Origin: Clostridia bacterium
GTDB taxonomy: Bacteria > Bacillota > Clostridia > Oscillospirales > Acutalibacteraceae
NCBI GenBank assembly: GCA_017416485.1
Contig: JAFQCH010000026.1
Coordinates: 29,641 to 93,640, forward strand
DNA: 64,000 nucleotides
Direction of reading: 5' to 3'
The first letter of the stretch is position 1. Every line of letters begins with the position of its first letter. Made by a program: the position numbers and the translations under genes. The notes beneath the pieces are model-generated. The model was given only the letters and a program-made list of their open reading frames with translations. It searched no databases and was not told the origin of the DNA. Positions 7,363 through 13,792 of the stretch are shown piece by piece.

Positions 7363-9590
7363 CCATCATCAATAAGGGCTTATCCCTTGTGCGCGATGTG
7401 CGTGCTTATTGGAAAAACCCCGCCCCGGGCGACTATGTTGCCTACAAAGAATATTTTATGTTGTCGGTCGGTTGGCTGGGTATGCGCCTTGCCACATCGT
7501 TCGGATTCGGCTTCGGTGTCAACGATGCCTTCACGGCAACCACCTTGCAGATGAATCACCGCGACCTCATTCTTTTAGGCTATATCTGCACTGCCATCGG
7601 CTATGTAACAGCTCCGTTGAACGCGTATATCATTGACCATCTGCGAAGCCGCGACGGCAAGTACCGCGTGTATGTAAAACTCGCTATCCCCGCCGCGATG
7701 CTGTCTATGTTTGCCTTGTTCTTCCCTTATGAAAAGGTCGGCTACATGAAAATGGTCGTTTCGCTGTTCTTAATCGGGCAGATTGAGGGCTATGTCAAAG
7801 GTTGGTACTCCACGGGCGTGAGCAACCTTGTGTATGTCTTATCGCCCAACTCACAGGAACGTGTGCGCATTATGATGGTAACGAGCCTTGTGCACAATTT
7901 TGCACCGAGCCTGACGGGTATCATCCTGCCCGTGATGGCAGACCTGTTTGCCGACGGCAACCTTTACAACATCAACACCTACCGCATGATCTACCCCGTG
8001 TTCATCATCGTGGGCTGTGCCATGAGCATGACCGCTTACTTCGGTGTGCGAGAACGCATTATTCAGCCCGTTTCCGAAGTGGCAGACCTTGGCTTTATGG
8101 ATGCCCTGCGTGCGGTCACAAGCAACAAATATTTCTGGATCAAGTGCACCGACGCGTGGAACGATTTTATGGAATCGTGCAAGAATATCCTGCTGCAGTG
8201 GGTTTTCCACTACGGCAAGGTCGGCTCCATGAGCATGTACGGTGTTATCGATACCCTCACCTACAACTCATCCATGTGGGCAATGCTGTTTTCCCCCACA
8301 CTCATCCGTGTGCTGGGCAAACGCAAGTTCAAAATCGTCAAGAACACAAGTCAGGTGTTCATCACCCTCGGCTTGCTGCTGACTTATAAAAAGAGCATTT
8401 TCCTGATTGCCGTGTTCTTCTTTCTCAACCGTTTCTGGGATACCACAGAGGTTGTGGACAGAGCCATCGAGTCGGATATACGCGATTATCAGCAATATCT
8501 GTCGGGTGAACGCATTGACGGCGCATTCGGACTGGTTGAACACTATGTCGGCGGTGCGGTCGGTGCCGTCACGAACCTGTTTGTGCCGTGGGTCTACCGC
8601 AAAAACGGCTTTGACGGCACGGATTATTCGGTGCTGATGGTGTATGACGACAACGGCAACTACAACGAGGGCAATGTGCTGTATTCCCTGCTGGATGTGC
8701 TGATGAAGGTAAGCCTTGTCGGCGCGGTCATCGACATCTTTCCGTGGTTCTTTTATGACCTGACCGAAGCGGGACAAAAGGGTGTCATCCGTGTGATCCG
8801 CCTGCGCTCGGCGGCAGAAGACAAAGCCGCAGGACTGCTGGACGACAAACTGTATTGCGAAGCCTGCGAAGGCATTTTTGCAACCAAAGAATACGAAAAT
8901 CAGCAAGAGCAGACCATCATCCGCACCAAAGACAAGGATGAACGTGCCGCAAACAAAAAAAAGAAGCACATCAATGAAGAAATTGAAATTGCCGCCTTTG
9001 TCAACAACGAGCTTGGCCGCTTCAACACACCGTTTGGTGCGGCAATTCTCGAATTGAGTGAAAGAATCGTATCTGCCGGTGAAAACGGCTATTTCTTACA
9101 GGCAGAAGAACTGCTTTCGCTTGCCAAATCCCTGCCCAAGGGTGCAACAAGCGCAGAAAAAACACAGCGCAGGGATTTTGTGAGCCTGATAAAGACCCTG
9201 CCGCGTATTCAGAAGATTGTGTTGAATCAGTACCCCGACGGTGTGCAGACCTTTGACCCGGCTGATCTTGAAAATGCCTATAACCTGCCGGCGGACACCG
9301 CAGAACAGAAAAAGGCACGCAGTGCCGCCATCCGCACCGCCAAGCGGGAGCGCAACAGTTATGCCAAGGTGACAAAGCCCTATCTTGCGGCAAAACGCAA
9401 CCTGATTCTGCATGACTGCTACCGCAACCTTGATTCGTTCCTTGCAGACTACGATGCGGCAAAAGCACGTGTGGAAGAAGAATATGCAAAAATGCTTGCA
9501 TTGGAAGCACAGCAGAAAGCACAGCGCGCCGCAGAAACACAGCGCCGTCTGGAAGCAAAGCAGGCAAAAAAGAAAATCGGAAAGAAATAA
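7359..9590 (+). CDS. MFS (GPH-like) sugar transporter with a long C-terminal tail
   Basis: 743 residues, far longer than the usual 450-500 of GPH/MelB-type symporters. The first 470 residues hold about twelve membrane helices in MFS order (e.g. 'LILLGYICTAIGYVTAPLNAY', 'FFLNRFWDTTEVVDRAIESD'). The last 270 are hydrophilic and mostly helical. They contain CEACEG near 505, which could bind a metal, and end in an Ala/Gln/Lys-rich coiled-coil (LEAQQKAQRAAETQRRLEAK). The start overlaps the GH30 stop by four bases, and together they look like an oligosaccharide import-and-cleave unit. The tail may bind a partner or regulate transport. I do not recognise it. Confidence 0.8.
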   Translation: MTIINKGLSLVRDVRAYWKNPAPGDYVAYKEYFMLSVGWLGMRLATSFGFGFGVNDAFTATTLQMNHRDLILLGYICTAIGYVTAPLNAYIIDHLRSRDGKYRVYVKLAIPAAMLSMFALFFPYEKVGYMKMVVSLFLIGQIEGYVKGWYSTGVSNLVYVLSPNSQERVRIMMVTSLVHNFAPSLTGIILPVMADLFADGNLYNINTYRMIYPVFIIVGCAMSMTAYFGVRERIIQPVSEVADLGFMDALRAVTSNKYFWIKCTDAWNDFMESCKNILLQWVFHYGKVGSMSMYGVIDTLTYNSSMWAMLFSPTLIRVLGKRKFKIVKNTSQVFITLGLLLTYKKSIFLIAVFFFLNRFWDTTEVVDRAIESDIRDYQQYLSGERIDGAFGLVEHYVGGAVGAVTNLFVPWVYRKNGFDGTDYSVLMVYDDNGNYNEGNVLYSLLDVLMKVSLVGAVIDIFPWFFYDLTEAGQKGVIRVIRLRSAAEDKAAGLLDDKLYCEACEGIFATKEYENQQEQTIIRTKDKDERAANKKKKHINEEIEIAAFVNNELGRFNTPFGAAILELSERIVSAGENGYFLQAEELLSLAKSLPKGATSAEKTQRRDFVSLIKTLPRIQKIVLNQYPDGVQTFDPADLENAYNLPADTAEQKKARSAAIRTAKRERNSYAKVTKPYLAAKRNLILHDCYRNLDSFLADYDAAKARVEEEYAKMLALEAQQKAQRAAETQRRLEAKQAKKKIGKK

Positions 9591-9605
9591 ACTACAATCA
9601 CAAAT

Positions 9606-9636
9606 GGGGCTACAAACAAAGCAGCTCCTTTTTGTG
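9606..9636 (+). terminator. Weak terminator after the transporter
   Basis: GGGGCT pairs with AGCTCC across an 11-base loop (one G-U pair), followed by TTTTT. Confidence 0.45.
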
Positions 9637-9641
9637 CGGTA

Positions 9642-9860
9642 AATTACGGTTTATCGGGGAGTTTGTTGATCGTCAGTCATTAAAAGTTTTGATCAAACTT
9701 TTTCAAAAGTTTGCGGTGTCGAGAGGCGGAGCCTTTCGTCGCCCGTCGCAACGGGCGAAATTCCTTTGCCACACAATAGCGCAGGAGAGTAGAAAAACAG
9801 TCCGGTGGACTGTTTTTCGTAGAGAACCCTCGCCGGGGGTTCTCTATTTGTGCAAAGCAC
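9642..9860 (+). repeat. Intergenic repeat, copy 1 (forward)
   Basis: About 220 bp starting with ATTACGGTTTATCGGGGAG, passing through TTAAAAGTTTTGATCAAAC, CGTCGCAACGGGCGAAATTCC and AACCCTCGCCGGGGGTT, and ending GTGCAAAGCAC. The same blocks in the same order occur on the opposite strand at 9967-10180. It carries an extra perfect hairpin, AAAAACAGTCC/GGACTGTTTTT near 9795-9819. No protein-coding content is seen. Confidence 0.7.
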
Positions 9861-9966
9861 AAACAATAAACGCAATCACTTGATTTTTAGATGAAATGAA
9901 ATAAACTTACAATTTTAGTTTTGCTGAATTATGATTTATCATCAATATATTGATCGGTCTGCTATG

Positions 9967-10180
9967 GTGCTTCGCACTTGAGAAACCCCCGGCGAGGGTT
10001 TCTCAAACTCTTCCTGCGCTTTCTGACGCATAAGGAATTCCGCTCGTTGCGACGAGCGGCAAGGGCGTTGCCCTTTGAACCCACAAGCTTTTGAAAAAGC
10101 TTGACCAAAACTTTTAATAATTGACAATCAACCAAAATTCTGCAAAACTACCTCCCCGACAAACCGCAATTTGTTTTCTT
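9967..10180 (-). repeat. Intergenic repeat, copy 2 (inverted)
   Basis: Reading leftward it begins ATTGCGGTTTGTCGGGGAG and contains TTAAAAGTTTTGGTCAAGC, CGTCGCAACGAGCGGAATTCC and AACCCTCGCCGGGGGTT, matching copy 1 block by block with many point differences. The two copies face each other across about 106 bp of AT-rich sequence in which I see nothing else. Confidence 0.7.
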
Positions 10181-10214
10181 TATCCCACATCTTTCCGTGG
10201 AGAACCTATAAAAA

Positions 10215-10250
10215 ACAGCATCCTCACCTTTTTTACGGTCGGGATGCTGT
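10215..10250 (-). terminator. Terminator of zapA
   Basis: On the minus strand the arms ACAGCATCC and GGATGCTGT (10242-10250 with 10215-10223) form a 9-bp stem and run into TTTTTT. Confidence 0.8.
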
Positions 10251-10256
10251 TCATTT

Positions 10257-10628
10257 TTATTCTTCCGTTCCCCACAGGGAGGATTTGCTTGTGTTCTGCG
10301 AGCGCTTGAGTTTGAGTTTCAGGCGTTCAAGTTCGCGGTTTGCCTTGTCGCGTTCGGTTTTGGCTTTGGCGGAATCTTCAAGATAAGCGCGTACCTCACT
10401 GCGCAGTTTTTCTTCGGATTCCATAGCGTGCTTTGCGGTCTGCGCATAGTCGAGTGCCGCCAATACCACAGCCTGCGTGTATGTACAGCCTGCGTTTTCT
10501 TTCATCAGGCGGGTCACTTTCTTGTCAAGGTCAGCGGCAAGCTCCTTGGCTTCTCCTTTTTTATCGTCTGTCACAAGATTATAGTTTTGTCCGCCGACTG
10601 AAATCTTTACGATGTTTTTAGGTTCCAT
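10257..10628 (-). CDS. zapA: Cell division protein ZapA
   Basis: 123 residues from ATG 10628, preceded by GAGGAG. Residues 5-25 have the ZapA opening (IVKISVGGQNYNLVTDD). 'LAADLDKKVTRLMKENAG' and 'TYTQAVVLAALDYAQTAKH' follow, and the last 60 residues are a long coiled-coil (EKLRSEVRAYLEDSAKAK..). ZapA forms tetramers that bundle FtsZ filaments at the division ring. It stands alone here, between repeats, with its own terminator. The family normally has about 90-130 residues, so it looks complete. Confidence 0.88.
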   Translation of the reverse strand: MEPKNIVKISVGGQNYNLVTDDKKGEAKELAADLDKKVTRLMKENAGCTYTQAVVLAALDYAQTAKHAMESEEKLRSEVRAYLEDSAKAKTERDKANRELERLKLKLKRSQNTSKSSLWGTEE

Positions 10629-10657
10629 AATACTCCTCAAATCCAGCTGCATTTTTT

Positions 10658-11207
10658 AATGCAAAATGCAAAATGCAAAATTAAAGGAGCTGCGCTGGCA
10701 TTATAAAAAATTTTAAAACTTGATAGTCAAAAGAAATATTGCTTTTAACTTAAATTTTAACTGTTTGTTTTTCTGCAAATAGCCGTTAATAATGCAATCA
10801 GTTCTTTTGCATCACTTTCCATGCTTTTGAATTGAGAATCAGACAAATATTCAGTCTGATGCAAAAGCCGTAACCAATAATGGGTTTCATTGGCTTCTTT
10901 TAAAGCAATATTCATTTTTGCATTGAAATCCGCTTTCGACTGACCGCATTGTGCTTCAGCCACATTTGCCCCTATGCTTGTACCGCAATGAAGCAATTGT
11001 TTTGAGAGTTCATATTCATGCCCTTCAGCGATTAAATATCTACGAAGATTTACAATCCGAACTGCAAACTCAAACGATTTTGATTCAATTGCATTATTGT
11101 TTTGCATACAAACACATCTTTCTGCTACAAATTACTTCATGCTCTATAATTCAAACCGTGAAACGGTTTCCGATAATTTTGCATTTTACATTTTGCATTT
11201 TGCATTT
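10658..11207. mobile_element. Inverted-repeat element, copy A, carrying the four-helix-bundle gene
   Basis: Left end (10658-10705): AATGCAAAATGC repeats, then AATTAAAGG and TGGCATTATA. Right end (11139-11207): CATGCTCTATAAT, a hairpin AAACCGTGAAACGGTTT, CGATAATTTTGC, then TTTTGCA repeats. The outer 30-35 bp are inverted copies of each other. The same ends bracket the gene-free elements at 39288-39541 and 63774-63987. No transposase is present. The enclosed gene at 10757-11107 is the only coding sequence. Confidence 0.65.
10757..11107 (-). CDS. Four-helix-bundle protein (S23 / 23S rRNA intervening-sequence family)
   Basis: 116 residues. The opening (SFEFAVRIVNLRRYL), the central CGTSIGANVAEAQ signature near residues 41-53 and 'NETHYWLRLLHQTE' near 75-88 are typical of the small four-helix-bundle family found in the intervening sequences of 23S rRNA genes and related to the Avd proteins of diversity-generating retroelements. 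The fold forms pentameric barrels that bind nucleic acid in Avd. The function of stand-alone copies is unknown. It lies inside an inverted-repeat element and has only a weak ribosome site (AGAAAGA), suggesting it belongs to that element rather than to its neighbours zapA and typA. Confidence 0.88.
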   Translation of the reverse strand: MQNNNAIESKSFEFAVRIVNLRRYLIAEGHEYELSKQLLHCGTSIGANVAEAQCGQSKADFNAKMNIALKEANETHYWLRLLHQTEYLSDSQFKSMESDAKELIALLTAICRKTNS

Positions 11208-11228
11208 GAAATAATTTGCCGAGTCATT

Positions 11229-13043
11229 TTATTTCTTTCTGTGCTCGGCTTTGAGTCTCATTTCCTTGGAGAGAACACGCTTGCGCAGACGAAGTGAAAC
11301 AGGGGTGACTTCAAGCAGTTCATCGTCGCCGATGAATTCCATGCTCTGTTCAAGGCTCAATCTCGAGGGCGGCACAAGGCGCAGGGCTTCATCCGAGCCC
11401 GATGCACGGGTGTTGGTCATCTGCTTTTTCTTGCAGACGTTGCAGACAAGGTCTTCGTTTTTGGCACATTCGCCGACGATCATGCCTTCGTAAACATCAA
11501 CACCGGGGCCGATGAACAGTCTGCCGCGTTCCTGGGTGTTCCACAGGCCGTAAGCGGTGCTTTCACCCGTTTCGTGCGAAACAATGGAACCTCTTTCACG
11601 CATCTGGATATCGCCCTTGTAGGGTTCATAGCCTGCAAAGAGATTGTTCATAATGCCGTAACCGTTGGTATCGGTGAGGAATTCCGAACGGTAGCCGATA
11701 AGGCCTCTTGCGGGAATCTTGAATTCAAGGTGGGTTGTACCGCCGTCGCGGGTACCCATGTTTTCGAGTTCACCTTTGCGGGAACCGATTTTTTCCATAA
11801 CAGGTCCGACATAGTCCTGCGGGACTTCGACGATGAGCAGTTCCATGGGTTCGTGCAGTTTGCCGTCGATTTCCTTGAAGATAACCTTCGGACGGGAAAC
11901 CTGGAATTCATAGCCCTGTCTGCGCATGGTTTCGATAAGGATGGAAAGATGCAGTTCACCTCTGCCCGACACCTTGAACGAGTCGGTGGTTTCGGTTTCT
12001 TCCACGCGCATGCTGACGTTGGTTTCAACCTCTTTAAACAGACGGGCTCGGATATTACGGGAAGTAACGAACTTGCCTTCTCTGCCTGCAAAGGGGCTGT
12101 CGTTGACAATGAAGTTCATGGAAATGGTCGGTTCGTCGATTTTTACAAAGGGAAGCGGTTCAATGCAATCGGGGGCACAAAGGGTTTCACCGATATTGAG
12201 TCCTTCCACACCCGAAACGGACACGATATCACCGGCAAAAGCCTCTTCGACTTCCACACGGCGAAGTCCGTCAAAAGCATACAGACGCGAAACCTTGACA
12301 TTGCTTGTGGTGCCGTCGGTATGGCACAAAACGGCATTCTGACCGTATTTGATGTGACCTCTTTCGACTCTGCCGACACCGATTCTGCCGACATAATCGT
12401 CATAGTCCAAAGAGGAGAACAACAGCTGCAACGGGCCTTCGGGATCGCCTTCGGGTGCGGGAATGTTGTCGATAATTGCTTCAAACAACGGACGCATATC
12501 GCCGTCACGCACATCGGGGGTGGTGCCTGCATAGCCGTCACGGCCCGAAGCGTAAATAACGGGGAATTCGATCTGATCGTCGTCGGCACCCAGTTCAATG
12601 AAGAGGTCAAGCACTTCGTCGATGACTTCTTCGGGACGTGCACCGGGACGGTCGATTTTGTTGATAACAACAAGGGGCTTTTTGCGCAATGCCAACGCCT
12701 TGCTCAATACAAAGCGGGTCTGGGGCATGCAGCCTTCAAACGCATCGACAAGTAGCAGAACACCGTCTACCATCATCATAATACGTTCCACTTCGCCGCC
12801 GAAATCGGCATGACCGGGGGTGTCAACGATGTTGATTTTGGTATCGTTGAAAATGACGGATGTGTTTTTGGACAAAATGGTGATGCCGCGTTCACGTTCA
12901 AGGTCGTTAGAGTCCATAACGCGGTCGGCAACCTGTTCATTTGCACGGAAAATGCCCGACTGCTGCAGCATCTTATCGACCAGTGTGGTCTTGCCGTGGT
13001 CAACGTGGGCAATAATTGCAATATTTCTGCGGTCCTGAATCAA
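11229..13043 (-). CDS. typA: Translational GTPase TypA/BipA
   Basis: 604 residues. The best start is TTG at 13043, because a GAAGGTG site lies six bases upstream and the protein then begins [18 protein letters not shown] like other TypA proteins. G-motifs are in order: [10 protein letters not shown] (G1), RGITI (G2), [14 protein letters not shown] (G3), [11 protein letters not shown] (G4), YASGRDG (G5). Elongation-factor domains II, III and V and the TypA-specific C-terminal domain follow (ends [13 protein letters not shown]). TypA binds the 70S ribosome and helps 50S assembly and growth under stress such as cold. The gene is alone, directly beside the repeat element. The AT-rich gap 13044-13168 contains no other gene. 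Confidence 0.95.
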   Translation of the reverse strand: MIQDRRNIAIIAHVDHGKTTLVDKMLQQSGIFRANEQVADRVMDSNDLERERGITILSKNTSVIFNDTKINIVDTPGHADFGGEVERIMMMVDGVLLLVDAFEGCMPQTRFVLSKALALRKKPLVVINKIDRPGARPEEVIDEVLDLFIELGADDDQIEFPVIYASGRDGYAGTTPDVRDGDMRPLFEAIIDNIPAPEGDPEGPLQLLFSSLDYDDYVGRIGVGRVERGHIKYGQNAVLCHTDGTTSNVKVSRLYAFDGLRRVEVEEAFAGDIVSVSGVEGLNIGETLCAPDCIEPLPFVKIDEPTISMNFIVNDSPFAGREGKFVTSRNIRARLFKEVETNVSMRVEETETTDSFKVSGRGELHLSILIETMRRQGYEFQVSRPKVIFKEIDGKLHEPMELLIVEVPQDYVGPVMEKIGSRKGELENMGTRDGGTTHLEFKIPARGLIGYRSEFLTDTNGYGIMNNLFAGYEPYKGDIQMRERGSIVSHETGESTAYGLWNTQERGRLFIGPGVDVYEGMIVGECAKNEDLVCNVCKKKQMTNTRASGSDEALRLVPPSRLSLEQSMEFIGDDELLEVTPVSLRLRKRVLSKEMRLKAEHRKK

Positions 13044-13150
13044 TGTATTCACCTTCAATAAATAAATTAAGTCTATTTTTAACAGCATATTATGTTAACA
13101 CTAATAAAAGAAAAATGCAATAGAAATCGACATTTTTTTTGAAGTTCCGC

Positions 13151-13178
13151 AAAAAAAATAAGGCGGCATTATGCCGCC
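13151..13178 (-). terminator. Terminator overlapping the stop codon of the 90-residue gene
   Basis: On the minus strand GGCGGCA-TAA-TGCCGCC (13178-13162) is followed by TTATTTTTTTT. The loop is the TAA stop codon itself. Confidence 0.85.
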
Positions 13179-13441
13179 AGCTGCATCAAAAATGCCGCCA
13201 ATGCCGTTACCGCCGCACCGCCTGCCGCCGACAAGCCCATTGCAAGCCCTTTGCGAAATTTCTTTTCTTTTTTAGCCTGTGGCGGACGCAATGTTTCGCC
13301 GACACAAGCACTTGCTTTTTCTTTCAATTTTGCTTCCCCTAAACCGTAATATTCGGGTTTGACAAAAAATAAAATCCGTTCAAAATAAACACTTTCTGTC
13401 TGGCTGACTTCCACGACCTGCCGATTGACCCCTTTGAGCAA
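13169..13441 (-). CDS. Conserved small protein with a C-terminal membrane helix
   Basis: 90 residues if translation begins at TTG 13441, eight bases after GGAGAG; a GTG at 13450 sits right on that site and is less likely. The N-terminus (LKGVNRQVVEVSQTESVYFERILFFVKPEY) matches a small family common in Clostridia of unknown function, sometimes mislabelled as an initiation-factor fragment (family recognition from memory). A Lys/Glu-rich stretch and a helix, 'GLAMGLSAAGGAAVTALAAFL', that could span the membrane follow. It is monocistronic. The stop codon is inside its terminator. Confidence 0.7.
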   Translation of the reverse strand: MLKGVNRQVVEVSQTESVYFERILFFVKPEYYGLGEAKLKEKASACVGETLRPPQAKKEKKFRKGLAMGLSAAGGAAVTALAAFLMQLAA

Positions 13442-13599
13442 AATGACCACTCTCCGTTTCTTTTTTGGTTCCTGTTTTCATTTTTAGCCAACTTTTCATT
13501 TTTATTCTTGGTATTTTGTACAATGTTAATTGTAAACCTTTTTATACTCTCTGTATAGTCAACAATGGTGTTAAAAATGTTAAAAACTCTGTTGATAAT

Positions 13600-13656
13600 G
13601 TTAATAACTCCTGCCTAAAAGCCCATTTTACATAGGATTCGGCGGGAGTTATTAAC
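13600..13656. repeat. Long inverted repeat in an AT-rich intergenic region
   Basis: GTTAATAACTCCTGCC (13600-13615) and GGCGGGAGTTATTAAC (13641-13656) form a 16-bp stem with one G-U pair and a 25-base loop. No T-run follows on either strand, so it is not a standard terminator. The surrounding 13442-13792 gap is very AT-rich, with repeated GTTAA words, and holds no gene I can support. Confidence 0.6.
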
Positions 13657-13792
13657 AAAAAAGTTGTGAACAAGGCACATTGACAAATATTTAACAAATA
13701 CACCTTGTTGTATGTCAAGAGTGAGTTATACATTTTGGAGTAGAAAAAATGCTGAAAAAACTGTGAAAATTGTTGAAAATATACAGAAATGT

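Noticed and set aside
9642..10180. Insertion sequence
   Set aside because: No transposase or remnant reading frame and no clear target duplication. The paired copies are repeats without coding content.
10658..11207. 23S rRNA intervening sequence inside an rRNA gene
   Set aside because: The flanks are zapA and typA, with no rRNA sequence. Only the protein family and the folding ends resemble an IVS.
13600..13656. Intrinsic terminator
   Set aside because: No T-run follows the stem on either strand.
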